This document shows, piece after piece, positions 1 through 11,699 of a DNA stretch of 64,000 nucleotides; within the stretch, counting starts at the first letter, position 1, and every line of letters starts with the position of its first letter. Both the position numbers and the translations under genes were made by a program. The DNA comes from Owenia fusiformis (lineage: Eukaryota; Annelida; Polychaeta; Sabellida; Oweniidae). The notes below the pieces were generated by a model. The model did not search any database. It worked only from the letters and a program-made list of their open reading frames with translations, and had not been told where the DNA came from. Location: the NCBI GenBank assembly GCA_903813345.2, contig CAIIXF020000012.1, forward strand, positions 28,346,684 to 28,410,683, read 5' to 3'.

Positions 1-1489
1 TTTCCCTAGTTCTGACGCAATTTTCACCAAAAATGCAGCATTTTATTTCAGCTTTTATGGCAAAATTACAATTTATTGTAAGGAATGATTTACCTCTAAA
101 AAGGAAAACTTAATTACTTTGGGATTAGGATAATCCGAAAACAATGATTTTTTAGGCCGAATTTTCGACCTAAAAGTAGCAATTTTTTAATAAGTTTAAT
201 GCACGAAAACATTGAGCTATGTCACATGATTGATCTCCAAAAAGAAAAAAATGATCTAAATGAGATAGCATTATCTGATAATCCATTTGTCATTTTTACC
301 TCATAGGTCATGACCTTAGTGTATAGTGTATGAAAAGATGTCACTAAGAGCGATATTAAGATGTACCCTATTTTATGCAATGATGTTTATAGATAGAGTT
401 ATATATGGTCCATAGATGGCATGATATATTCTATGGTGAGTGCTTAATACCCTGTGTATTCATTGTTGCATAATTGCGTATTATAGAAATGAGCATGGAT
501 ATGTCAACATGACTGTGTCGTGTAAAGTATGTACAGTAAAACATAAATGTGTTTAACACCTAGTAAAACACATAATATGAAATACTTGTTTATATATTTG
601 TATTGTATAGTGTAAATGGATATTTGAAATGTTACACATTTGCGATGTTTCAAAACATGATTCAATACCATCTTATTTGAATTAACTCTTCCCATATGTA
701 TCTTTCTTTATCATCAACCATCTTGGATGTTTCGAAAGTGCCTTCTGTAAAGGGGTTTGTTGTAAATGAATAGTGTTATTTGTAGTAGTATTGATACAGG
801 TACCACTGTATACAGAGTACATGCAAATAATAATTTTCTCCAATGGTTTGGCCAAACATTTGTTGCATTTTTTGTTCATTTCAAATTATATTGGATTATT
901 TTTGCTGATTGGAATTTTTATGGAATAAACAGTTTAATGCTATGGGTTTTGCTCTTTGACAATAGGTATATCGCCTTGTGTAATTATGATATTGTCATTC
1001 GATCGCTCTACTAGTATTCCCTCAGTCAATACTTCGGGCTTTGTATAAAAAACCTTATAACTGACGTACCCACGTACCTACGTACTTGGGGCATGATGCA
1101 TTCTTTGAAGGGTTCATTTCTAACGTTTCAGATTATTCAGATTATATGAATTGTAGGTGCATTAATGCACTCGTAGACCTATGTGTATGTCTTAATTCCT
1201 GTGTTTAATGGATTATGGCGACGGCTTTTTAGAATGGATGTTGACCCTTTAAAACGCCTATGGACTTGGAAGAGACTGGATTTTATCTATCCCACATCAT
1301 TTGAGACTGAATGATCTATCTTGTATGAGTACTTGTATCTACAACTATTTTTGAGGTTATGAGTATTGGCTATCAATTTCTAATTTTTTCTTCTACATGT
1401 ATTGTAATGACTTCAGTATGAATGAAATGTCCCTTGGTGTTGTGGTCTTTGATTGTGATATCGGTTCTTGGATGTTTGGGGGAAAGGGG

Positions 1490-1660
1490 GTATAAGACAT
1501 TGTTTCTTTTCACGTTAGATCATGGTTTTGAGATATATGGGGTTTGTTTTTCTTGACTGGTATGCACTTAGAGTTTGCTTTTTCTTGCTAAGTTTCATTA
1601 CACTTTTGGTCCTTTCCCTTGACACTAGTGCTTAGATATTCTTATAGATCTAACATTTCT
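1490..1660. repeat. Dispersed repeat, three diverged copies in the window
   Basis: The stretch with GATCATGGTTTTGAGATATA followed by CACTTAGAGTTTG and TTTTGGTCCTTTCC recurs near 48395-48470 plus 48925-48970 (intron 3 of P450 copy 5) and, more diverged, near 26860-26970. No coding sequence is visible in it. It is probably part of a non-autonomous element; ends were not defined. Confidence 0.4.
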
Positions 1661-2339
1661 AGTCATACAATAAGGCCAGAATTGCAAAATTGTTTATCTT
1701 TGCTATTTTATCCTCGATAAAAAATGCCTTATTGAAATGCTCGTTCACTATAGAACCAATATACACTAAAACGTTTTTTATTTGCTGGGAAATTCCAGGA
1801 AGTCGTCTAAAGGTGTCACCTATATTGCCACATTTACATTGCTCCCCCATTCAATATGGAATCATCATCCACTGTAAAGCACAACTGCACAAATTACACT
1901 GTCGTGTGTTGGGGTGAATTTAAGATTCCTGAGACTAAAATTATCTTTATTCATCCTGTGATTAAATAAAATGAAACATAGAATACCCCGACATATTTAA
2001 AACTCAGACTTAACTCACTTAACTCAGTGTTAGAATGGATATTCTCTATTGAAAAGTCCTTTGAAAGGCACTATTTTGACAATCAATAAAAACTAAAATT
2101 AACAATTTTGGCTTTATTTTATGACTCTATATCTATCTATCTTTGCCTAGACGAAGTTCACATCTATGGATACTATGAATGTTAATTAATACCTTAGATA
2201 GCATTACGATTGAATAATCTTTTAAAACTTTAAAAATTGAACCCTTCAAAAACTGTATCACCACCTACGCACATGGGTACGAGGTACAAAGCCAATACTT
2301 TGTCAATTTGGTCAATTTGAAGACCTTTTTTTACCTTAA

Positions 2340-2760
2340 AGAATGTACAGTAGTAACAAAGAAGAGCGCATTCTTGTTCTATTGTTTTTAAAAAGTGGAC
2401 ACTAAAAGCTATCTAAAACCAGTGTGACACAAAATATGATGGACAGTGTTTGGCTCAATATTAACACCTTGACTGTCACATGCAATGCACCGAAGCTGCA
2501 CTAATTAAACCCTTTTCAATCACTCAATAGTTGAATTGTAAACAAAAAATAAATAAATCTTTTAACTGTACCTTGCCTGGCACATGCAGTGCATTGAAGC
2601 TGAACCAATTAAACCAACCCACTTCTTTACACGCTTACCTCATAGTTAATACAAAAGATTTTTTCTAAACTTGGATCATGGGTCATTTACCTTTCATAAG
2701 AGTCAGTGTGGGGTTTAAATAAGATAAACTATTCGAACTTGTTCTTATGAGAACTAATAG
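2340..2760. repeat. Dispersed repeat shared with intron 4 of P450 copy 5
   Basis: This segment aligns by eye, same strand, with about 46960-47500. Shared landmarks are TATTGTTTTTAAA, the CATGCAGTG..TTGAAGC block, and TTTACCTTTCATAAGAGTCA. Within it a roughly 45-base block (CACATGCARTGCA..GAAGCTG) occurs twice, near 2477 and 2581. Because the neighbouring shared repeat at 1490-1660 lies in the opposite relative order in copy 5, this looks like dispersed repeat DNA rather than a remnant P450 intron. Confidence 0.4.
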
Positions 2761-2881
2761 ACTCAGGCCAAGCCCCTCTGCTATTATTTCTCATAAAACC
2801 CAGTACTCATAGTTTATCATAGTTTATGAATGATAAGAAGATTCAGTGACCTTCTATAAAATTACAAACTGAACATGTTGC

Positions 2882-3410
2882 TATACCACTGGTGGTCCAC
2901 TCGATTACGCTGGTTACCGAAACTGTTCGTTTTGGTAACAAAATGTCGGAACACCGAAGGTACGATTTTTCTTTTTTCCTCATTTCACACGTTGTAGGCA
3001 GAATTCCCACGACATTTTTTAACACAAACATGTATCAGTATCATATGTTTAAGAAAATGTACATATTTGCGAACAAATAGTTCAGGAGACAACAGAATCG
3101 TCGATTTAATTCCTCACTTAAGTTACATAAACGGTTTTTTCAAAACCAGTTAAGATCTACACTTTTAACCCAAACCGTTTATGTAACTTAAATGAGGAAT
3201 TAAATCGACGATTCTGTTGTCTTCTGAGCTATTTTTCCGCAAACATGTACATTTTCTAAAACATATGATGCTGATACACGTCGTTGGGATTCTGCCTACA
3301 ACGCATGAAATAAGGAAAACAGAAAAATCGTACCTATGACGTTCCGACATTTTGTTACCAAAACGAACCGTTTCGGTAACCAGCGTAATCAAGCGGATCA
3401 CCAGTGTATA
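2882..3410. mobile_element. Palindromic foldback MITE, about 530 bp
   Basis: Two arms of about 255 bases are near-perfect inverted copies of each other, centred near 3148. The outer ends read TATACCACTGGTG and its inverted counterpart CACCAGTGTATA. The arms share GATTACGCTGGTTACCGAAAC and ATTAAATCGACGATTCTGTTGTC. The apparent frames on either strand are mirror images of the same non-coding palindrome. A diverged relative lies at about 6135-6420. No transposase is encoded, so it would have been moved in trans. TA or TATA at the ends hints at a TA target. Confidence 0.75.
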
Positions 3411-5246
3411 CTTTAGACGACTACCTGGTTGTTATTCACTAAAGGGAGTCTCATTATAGGTTGGCACATAAACATGCTTTTAGGTTCCCTGGCTGACACT
3501 TGGTTTGGGGTTGTTGCTTTTAGGGGCTGTAATTAGGAATAGAGGTTTTGGTTCAAATGAGGGATCCCAAACTTATCTGTAGGATATATGCCTATGTAAA
3601 AGTAGAAGTAAGCTTATGAACATCGAGAGGACTCATAAGCTGCCTTCCTACTACTTTTCCCTAGGCCTATGCTGTAGGTCAATCGACGGAATTATGATTA
3701 AGCTTAGAGGTGCTGTGAATCCAGAGATTAATAAATGCTGCATCAAATATAACACCATTGTAATTAAGGGCATTCTTGAGTGGATTTGACCTAGGATGAA
3801 GAAACTATATAGGTGACCACGGGCCTTGAAAGTACATTATAAGTAGTATTCGCGAATTCAACTAACAGCTGCCAGATCAACCTACAATTTTATGCCTCAT
3901 TAAATATTAATAGTACCTGCCACTATTTCATTCATATTAAAATGAATTTTGCCATCAAAAGTAGGTTAAATCACCCAACATATGACATCATGAATACTTT
4001 CAAAGTGCAGTCTAATACTGAGTGAGCCAAAAATGTAGCCCAAACAAATTCCGCATCTGCTAACGTGTTATTTCGCATAATAAAACCTTGTTTAATGGTC
4101 TTTCATTTTACTAAGTTTAATTGGCCCTGCCCAAATGGTCGGGATTTTATGGCTATAATACGAAACATGGTCCAAAACGCCAGCCTCATCTCATGACTAC
4201 AGGCTATCTCTGATGTCAACCCCTACAACAAGTTGGACAAAATTTCTGTGACCGTGAACTTACAACCTCAACCGACCAGTGCAGGTCTGCCTGAAGGGAC
4301 GAGGCTGAAATTTGTAGAATGGCCATAGAATTGTGTGAAATGGACCCATGAAACATGGTAAAACGCAAAAAGATATTACATGGTAAAGTTGACCAAATAT
4401 GATTTCAACTCATACTGGATGAATGAGTTTATATCATTTCTTTTGATAGCATTTTTGTCTCACCCTGTAATCCATTTTTTCACACTTATTCATTTCAGCC
4501 TGCCCGAACAAAAATCTAGGTTGAATAGTCAAAACCAGGTACATGTAATTACAAAGAACTATTCATTATATAAATAGCTCTACGTGAATGACACAACTGT
4601 TTTATACACAAACAATATAAAGGTAAAATACAGGATTAACCCTATTCATAATGCTGAGTAAGTCACTAGCTGAGTGTTTGAAACAGTGTAACAAAAAAAT
4701 ATTGTAACACTTAGCTGCCCTCTATTTTGTTATTGTATAATATTAGTATGAAGCACTTAATAATATCAGAAACAATTAGGAAAAAATCACGAAAAAAATA
4801 CCAAAAAGTAGGTTCCTAATTAACTTTTCCCCTTTACAGTTTAAATCATGTCTAAAAGTTCAATACAACTTTGCACTAAAAATTATTTAAAAGGCCTGCA
4901 TTTTTGGTGAAAATTGCGGAAGTATTAGGGAAAATTGGAGAGGATGGGTGGATTAGGGACAGCTTAAGAGATAATCCAATCAACTTGATTATCATCCTAA
5001 TGTAATCTATTGAAGATAAGACATGGATCTAACAGAACCATTTGTTTTTGTGGTTAAATTATTTTTCGAACTAAAGATATAGCCCTTTGAAAAATGCTTG
5101 CCATATCTTACATGCTCTTTTAAACTCACAAAGATCGGTCTAATTCTAAAAAGTGGGAAGATATTTTATAGAGCCTAGATATTCTCTCGCAAATTTTTTT
5201 AAAATGATTTGTGAACCGCATCAGATATTTGCAATTGTCATCTTAC

Positions 5247-8200
5247 TTGGGTTCCTTTAGGTATGAAGTTCCCCCTCAATGTTACGTCCTTCAGAGTTTC
5301 GTGCGGTACAGCTAAAGCTGCCTCTGACATGTAGCGCAATCCCTCTAACATGAACGCCTCCATGTATGGCATTGAGCGCCGATCCTCATACGTTGGTAAT
5401 CTAAAAGTCGTATTCGCTAGTATAAACACACACAATAGAAGTTTAGTATAAACACAGCTAAAGTTTAAGTTTGGAAACGGGAGTCATTTTGGGCCACGTG
5501 TTCATGAAAATTAGGATTCAAACATAAATAGACACGATTTGCCTTCTGCCTCAATTTTTTTAAGGGGGAATGTATTGTTATTGACTCATACATAACTAAG
5601 TGTGCCCAGGTCATTACGTCTTTTGTGGTTGTTAAGGTAACAATCCATGATGCAGGTCTTGACACTCAGTTTTTATATTTGATCAAATTGATTTGATCCA
5701 TGTGCATGGAGATAGGACAGACTTATTACGATTTACTACTACAATTAGATGGTGTATGTACCTTTGTCCTAACACAGTTTCTATTTCGTCTTGTAATTTC
5801 TGTTGTACTTTCGGATAGTCCACTGTTAATGCAATCATTGATTTTATTTGAGTTGTTGTTGTCATTGTGCCACCGATTGTAATATCGTTGCTCATGCCTT
5901 TAAGGAAGGACTTGTCCAAAGACTCGCCATTCGAATTAATGGCATCAAACACACCAGCGATTCCTGACTTCTCCACGTTAGACTACAAGACAACCATTTA
6001 CCTTAGTTAATATCTTATATCTGTTTAATACAATAGATAGATCTTAATCGGATTGTATCACCAAGTGGCTAATCTTTATCTGTGAATGTTGAAAATCAAG
6101 TATGTTTATTTTGTTATCCAAATCTTCCCTGGTTCTGTACTCGATTACGCTGTTACCGAAATGGATCCGTCTGACTACGGTTTTCGTTGGGAAGATTTTT
6201 ATTTACCCCTAATATCTCAAGATGTCGCATAAATCATCCAAATCCTTTTGGTACAAACATGTGTAAGCATCATATGCTTTGGGAAATCTAAGTGATTCCA
6301 CACATAATAGTTCGTGGGATGACAAAATCGCCAAATTCCTCACGTTTGTTACGGTTAAAAACGGTTAAAATCTGCACTTTTAACCCGATCCGTTTATGTA
6401 TCAATAGTGAGATTTAAATGTGGAAATAATGGGACGATGTGGCAAAACAAACAATTTGCAATGAGCTGCATAACCTGGTGAATTTATATAATGCATGACA
6501 TGTGTTATTAGGAAACTCAAGTTATTAGAAAACTCAAGTTTTTTATTTAAAAGATAATAGATGGAATCTAACACGATGTATGAAACTATATTTTTGACAT
6601 CTTATAAACATAAACCAATGGTGTGTCACATACTGAATACATCATCCACCTTGTAATCCGAGTATTTCGGGAAAATGAAAACGTACAGACCGTTGATCTC
6701 TGAAAAATTTCTGATTCCATTTGTCGCGCTGCGTCCATTGCATCATTAAACACTTTAGTAGCCTTGTTGGGAAGATTTCTTAGCCAAGGAACCACGTCAA
6801 GGTATGACGTATCAACTCCAAACGCAAAAGGGAACAGTTTTTCAGCACGTTTGATCTTCTGGTGTAAGGGATCATCGGCGCTTAGTTTCAGACCCGTTGA
6901 CTGCAATTTTAAAAGAAGTATTAGGCTATGATTCTGTCCCAAGTAAAGCTCGCGAGATGATGAATTTGAAAATGAAAATCTGCGACAATCGGCTGATTAG
7001 TAAACACCTCTTCTCACCAGGAAATTTTTAGACCCACGGATTTTTAGCAGTTTTGTGACTACTTTTTTGCGGTATCGCGACTACTTCTCCCCCATGTGAT
7101 ATCAGATATATCCTATTAGTATACTTTTCAACATACGTCTTAAGATTATCTTGCTATTTTAATCCCAATATTTATTTCTAAAAGGTTTCTGACTCCCTAT
7201 TCCTTGTTTGTATCCAGTTTTATGTATTTTCTCAAGAGTATTACCGCAAATAATGTGACAAAAATGTAAAATTAGACTCCGGAAAAATTACTTTGGACTC
7301 CGGAAAAGCTGTTAGACTCTGGAGCAAGCGGGTTTTAAGACATTAGACTCTGGAGAATCTACGTAGTCTAAAAGCCTAGTGAGAACCCTGCACCTCAACA
7401 TTTTTTTAGATTATTGGACTTAAAATTGAAAGAAGTGATGAGAGGTATGACTCAAATTAATTGAAATGATTACGCAGCACTCACAATTATAATGATGATT
7501 CCAATGACCATATCGTTGATGGCGTGATACGGATCAAACGCCTCTGTTTTGTCAAACTTATCAAGACATTCACGAATCTCTTCCATACTGATACGCTCAA
7601 TGTTGGCCACGCCTTCTCCGTACTGCTTCAAACATTTCTGGGCAATCCTCCGCATGGCTTTCCATTCTTTATCAGGCTGCCTAGCAATAGTATAATTTCA
7701 TATTGTCCACAATACAATACTCGTGAATCGTCTGTTTATTTGCAAAATAGTATGTACTCGTACGTCGATATTTTAAAACTGTTGTTCTAGAATTAGGATA
7801 GAAATGCATACGTACAAGTGCTAAAAGGAAAGGATTATGAACAACGTGATCCAAAACAGAGCAAGACAGGGCATTAACATGACAAAATGTCACCACCTAC
7901 TTGCTCACAATATTATAAGTTCAATCTTAAGTCAGCTTTGAATTTCTGAGATCTTGTAGACAATTTTGAAAAAATATTGGTGAGATTTGAAGTAACTTTA
8001 AAATACCTTTTTGAAGGACCCTGAGATGGTCATTGAAGGTGAAATGTCAAAGCTAAAGTCAGATTTGAACTTGAGAACTTGTAGTTCATTTTGAAAAATA
8101 AAATTGGTCAATTTGAAGCAAGTTTAAAAAATACCTTTTTTGACCTTGAGAAGGTTATTGAAGGTCAAATCTTTTTTGACCTTGAGGATGTCATTAAAGG

Positions 8201-9639
8201 TCAAATCCATAGTCAGAGCTGGTAGTAGAGAACTAGTAGATTATTTTGAAAAACTAATGGTCAATTTGAAACAGGATGAAAAAAGACATTTTTGACCTTT
8301 TTTTTACCTTGAGAAGGTTATTGAAGGTCAAATCTCAACTCTAAAGTCAGATTTAGACTTTTGATAACTTGTAGATTATTTGTTCTCAGAATTTGTAGAT
8401 GATTTTGAAAAAGGTTATCGAAGGTCAACTCTTTTGGTCAAATCTTTTTTGACCTTGAGGATGTCATTTAAGGTCAAATCCAGAGTCAGAGCTGAAGTTT
8501 TGAGAACTCGAAGATGATTTTGAAAATAAATGGTCAATTTGAAGCAAGTTGAAAAAATACCTGTTTGACCTTTTTTGACCTTGAGAAGATTATTGAATGT
8601 CAAATTTCAAGTCTAAAGTCAGATTTGGACTTTTGATAACTTGTAGGTGATTTTGAAAAAAGGTCAATTTGAAGCAAGTTGACCTTGTTAACCTCGTTTG
8701 ACCTTGAAAGACCATTGAAGGTCAATCCTTAAATATAAAGTCAGATTTGAACTTCTGAAAAATTGTAGATGATTTTGAAAAAAATTAAGTCTGTCTAAAC
8801 AGAATTTGTTATTTAATAAGTTCTTGGAAGTTGAAAGAATTTGTTAAAATACAGACGCCAACCGTCGATCGCCAACCGCCGATCGCCGCCACAAAAAAAA
8901 CGGAGACCATAACAATGAGAGTACAAACCCCAAGACGAAGTTTCCAAAACTATAAAGTGAAATTACGTGTTATAAATAGTCTTACATCAAGACCCTGGAC
9001 TATTACCAATTGTTGGAATAGATAGTCCAGGGTCTTAAAGCAAGAGTTGTGTAAAAAAATGTTTAATACCACCTTATTCCACCATTCAACCATCATGAGA
9101 ACCAAAGACCACAAAATCATGGGACATTCCATTCAGACTTGAAGACCATACAATGTTGAATTGAAGAATAAATTAAAATAAAAACGAAATAGTATTGGCA
9201 TCGAAAAAAATACGTCTCCATTGTGCAGTTCTGTGATGGCTATATGGTTAGAATTACTAAATTTAATATTCCGTTTAAGGTAGTGTGCGTTTTACCTAAA
9301 AGTGATACTCCTAAAGTCGTTAGAGTACATTTTACTGCGTGCTGCCTGGACTCGCCCACCATAATCATCCCCGCTCGTAACTAAGACATCATAAATGGCA
9401 TCTCCATTCACCACAACAACTTCTTCAGTAAACAGATTCAATTTGTAGACATCTCCGAACTCCTTTTGCCAATCGCACAGTTTTAGGAACACCTGTTTGT
9501 CAAACACCTGGAGAAGGTTTCCAAGAATTGGTAGCCCGTGTGGTGGTCCAGGAGCTGTACATTTCTTACGGCTGTATCTATTGAAGACGAATATAACGAG
9601 TAAAATAGACGCACAAAATGCAAAAAGTTCAAACAGCAT
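5247..9639 (-). CDS. Cytochrome P450, CYP2 clan, copy 1 (exons 1-5 only)
   Basis: Heme-thiolate monooxygenase of the ER membrane, incomplete here. Exons on the minus strand are 9296-9639, 7485-7680, 6691-6900, 5762-5982 and 5247-5400, all open, with GT/AG borders and the same sizes and phases as the intact paralogs; together they give 375 codons. Residues 1-20 are a hydrophobic anchor, followed by a basic stretch and the proline-rich hinge APGPPHGLPILGN. The I-helix reads GGTMTTT, with M where D/E is usual. The K-helix E-x-x-R (EGLR) is present. Exons 6-7, with the PERF motif and the heme-ligand cysteine, are not in the window. A block with inverted terminal repeats occupies the place of intron 5, so they may lie past the left edge; alternatively the gene is a 3'-truncated pseudogene. 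Intron 1 carries a satellite array. Confidence 0.85.
6135..6420. repeat. Diverged relative of the palindromic MITE
   Basis: This stretch in intron 3 of P450 copy 1 shares ACTCGATTACGCTG, the GTGTAAGCATCATATGCTT block and CACTTTTAACCCGA-CCGTTTATGTA with the foldback element at 2882-3410. The second arm is not recognisable. It is an older or truncated family member. Confidence 0.55.
7930..8790. repeat. Degenerate satellite rich in TGACCTTGA/AAGGTCA
   Basis: Imperfect tandem repeats fill much of intron 1 of P450 copy 1. The unit, roughly 150-160 bases and sometimes seen as a doubled form, runs: TTGACCTTGAGAAGG, TTATTGAAGGTCAAAT, CTAAAGTCAGATTT, AACTTGTAGATGATTTTGAAAA, GGTCAATTTGAAGCAAGTT. TGACCTTGA occurs exactly at 8141, 8177, 8450, 8576 and 8699, and AAGGTCAA-type half-sites occur throughout. 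The nonamer is the reverse complement of TCAAGGTCA, the established monomeric site for FTZ-F1/SF-1 and ERR nuclear receptors. Whether it acts in regulation is inference; it may simply be a repeat. Confidence 0.7.
8989..9036. repeat. Perfect 15-bp-stem hairpin in intron 1
   Basis: AAGACCCTGGACTAT is followed 18 bases later by its exact reverse complement, ATAGTCCAGGGTCTT. The loop itself contains CCAATTGTTGG. The hairpin is isolated, with no other feature around it. It is shorter than a usual microRNA precursor. Confidence 0.6.
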
Positions 9640-9720
9640 TTCTAGGCTCTAGCTTTAACCGATATAAAATGCGTTGTTATCTCATAAAGACGTTGTAAAT
9701 GCAAAACACAACACAAAAAA
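9640..9720 (-). promoter_or_regulatory. Conserved 5' flank of the P450 genes
   Basis: Just upstream of the start codon on the minus strand this flank carries GATAACAACGCATTTTATATCGGTTAAAGC. The same block precedes copy 5 almost unchanged, and copies 2 and 3 in diverged form; copy 4 is most different. A TTTATAT stretch might act as a TATA-like element, or the block may simply be 5' UTR preserved by recent duplication. No experimentally supported motif was identified. Confidence 0.3.
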
Positions 9721-9944
9721 GTATGAAGCAAAGTTCAAATAAAGCATGTAACCGATTAGCCTTGATGAATGCAAGATGTTTAGAGGTCAATATCACCCTT
9801 GGTATATGGGTACTTAAAACTCGACTGGTTTCTTTCAATTCTTTTTAGGACAAATAAGTATATCAATAATCTGGTAAGTTGACACTGTAAATTTCGTTTA
9901 ATAGCCCTTTTGTTTAGTTTGTTAGTTAAATAAATCCTAAAAAA

Positions 9945-10105
9945 CAAAAATATTTTTTTCTTCTTTTCACAACCTTTATTTTAATAAACAGTACGTTTCG
10001 GTAGCGCTTCAGTTCAGTTTTCATACAGTTGAAAAAGGATCCAGACAGGATCCGAAACGTACTGTCTAATAAAAATGGTTGTGAAAAGAAAAAAATATTT
10101 TTGTG
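9945..10105. repeat. Imperfect inverted repeat (foldback), about 160 bp
   Basis: The left arm, running from AAAAATATTTTTTTC to AACAGTACGTTTCGG, is mirrored by CCGAAACGTACTGT to GAAAAAAATATTTTTGT. The arms are about 55-60 bases and the spacer about 45. It lies between P450 copies 1 and 2 and looks like a small foldback MITE. Confidence 0.6.
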
Positions 10106-10519
10106 ATTTGATAATCCAATCTGAAGAACATGTTTAAGTAAATAAATCCTGTTTGAATTTATATATCATTATTTTTATTAATAATAAGTTTATTGGTCTC
10201 TCGAACATCTAACATACATCGAGAAAAAATAATTACAATCTTATTTTAACAATCACTAAAGTACTAAGTATCTCAGTTGTCATTTTTAACAAGCCTTCAT
10301 TGGAAACTATATAAGAAAATAACTTGTTTTTGTTATCTTAAATTAATGATTTTTTCATTTCATATAGGTAAACACACACTAGGGGGTCTATTTGAAAAAC
10401 TACAGATTTCAGAATGTTATTCAATAATGCTATTCTTAAGCATTTAATGTTTTAAAATTAAAAAAAAACGAATAAGAATTTCAAGAATAAATTGTAGAAC
10501 AATGTTTCAAGAACATTGT

Positions 10520-10930
10520 ATTGTGTATAAAAATGGTTTCCGAAACCTAAACGACCATTATTCCAAACAAGTGGCCGAGAATATCTCCGAGATATTATTG
10601 TTATGGAATAGAAGCAATTTAAAAGTTAAGAGCATACTTTTATGCTTTTCTAAGGTTTTATACCGACTGTAGTATATATTTCAAGGCAGTTAAAATGTGT
10701 ATAAAAATGGGTTCCGAAACCTAAACGACCATTGTTCCGCACAAGTGGCCGAGAATATGTCCGAGATTGTTCTTTGAGTATTGGGTTCGGAGTTGGAGTT
10801 CAGAGATTGATTGGACGTGTTATGTTATATGTTAGTTTCAGTGTTCACCAATAAATGGGTCGCGCACAGCCATCCACATCGTAAAAAAAGTGTTTTGTTT
10901 AATTGTGTTATAACCGCCTAAGAGCGGTGG
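10520..10930. repeat. Direct repeat pair and unclassified repeat sequence
   Basis: A block of about 75 bases, from TGTGTATAAAAATGG through CCGAAACCTAAACGACCATT to GTGGCCGAGAATAT, occurs at about 10522 and again at about 10696. It is followed by a non-repeated stretch with ACCAATAAATGGGTCGCGCA. The copies are too similar to be chance, but no family could be assigned. Confidence 0.5.
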
Positions 10931-11017
10931 ATGTGCATTGAGGACAGATTGCGCATAGGGTGAATTGTAAGGGAAATCGTGTTTACCTTAACCTTAGTCG
11001 TCAACCAAGTCAGGGTG

Positions 11018-11322
11018 CAAGGAGGATTGGCTCCCAGGATCGAAACTCGATATTTTCCAACAATGAAAACGTCGAAATGTCGTTATTTTCTGAAATTAAA
11101 ACCGACTATAAATTCAAAATAAACAGTTCAAAAGATTCGAACCAATATCTCGATCGTTTCTTGTGAGTTTTGGAATTTTTCGTTTGGAAATAAGACCAAA
11201 ATTCACGATTTAAATGTTGAAGTGAACAAAATGGCGGCTGTTTGAATTCGAATTTTGTATTACGACATACCCATATATGGGACAGAATATCGGTGGTGCA
11301 CTCTGGGAGCCAATCCTCCTTG
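11018..11322. mobile_element. Mutator-like MITE, 305 bp, with 9-bp target duplication
   Basis: The ends are the perfect 20-base inverted repeats CAAGGAGGATTGGCTCCCAG and CTGGGAGCCAATCCTCCTTG. The element is flanked on both sides by the identical nonamer GTCAGGGTG (11009-11017 and 11323-11331). A 9-base target duplication is the hallmark of the MULE superfamily. There is no transposase inside. A related copy, with a recognisable right end only, lies at about 30080-30320. Perfect ends and duplication suggest a young insertion. Confidence 0.85.
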
Positions 11323-11699
11323 GTCAGGGTGCCAACTTGAGAAATCCGCTATTTTTTCTATGCACAATTCAATAAACATTTTTTACAAATAGTTTTGCCA
11401 AATGTTTGGATTCATACTATTCTTTCATAAAATGTATCCATTTAAAATCAAATTCAGATTTATTGAATTTACAACAAAGCGTCCTTACAAGGGTGTATAA
11501 AATGTTATACACGCAATACATTGATTTTAAAGGTTATTGATTATTTCCATCATGATCAGTGGCACCAATGCTATGAAGAGCTCAGATCTTGGACTGGTAT
11601 GATGCCATGATATTACTGGATAGGAAAACTAGAATATCTCATATTCAGGGTCTTTGATATGAACTAAAAACGTTTGAATAAATAGTTTGTAGTAAAAGG

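Larger units (their letters stand above)
1..4940. mobile_element. Large element with inverted terminal repeats, family unknown
   Basis: The first 130 or so bases of the window read, in reverse complement, like about 4800-4936. The best shared core is GCAATTTTCACCAAAAATGCAG at 19-40, matched in inverted orientation near 4898-4918, and the match continues inward at lower identity (AAAGGAAAACTTAATTA against AAAGGGGAAAAGTTAATTA). This looks like the two ends of one element; the true left end may lie outside the window. I found no transposase or other recognisable protein inside, only short AT-rich frames. It sits directly downstream of exon 5 of P450 copy 1, where intron 5 should be, so it may be an insertion separating exons 6-7 from the rest. 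Family cannot be named. Confidence 0.45.

Noticed and set aside
2892-3401. Matching small proteins on opposite strands
   Set aside because: They are both arms of one non-coding palindrome read in the same relative frame.
8989-9036. MicroRNA precursor
   Set aside because: The stem is 15 pairs and the whole hairpin 48 bases, shorter than a typical precursor, with no expression evidence.
10690-10930. Possible LTR end (ACCAATAAATGGGTCGCGCA, then a TG..CA-like border)
   Set aside because: No paired repeat, primer site or coding region was found nearby, so it was kept only as unclassified repeat sequence.
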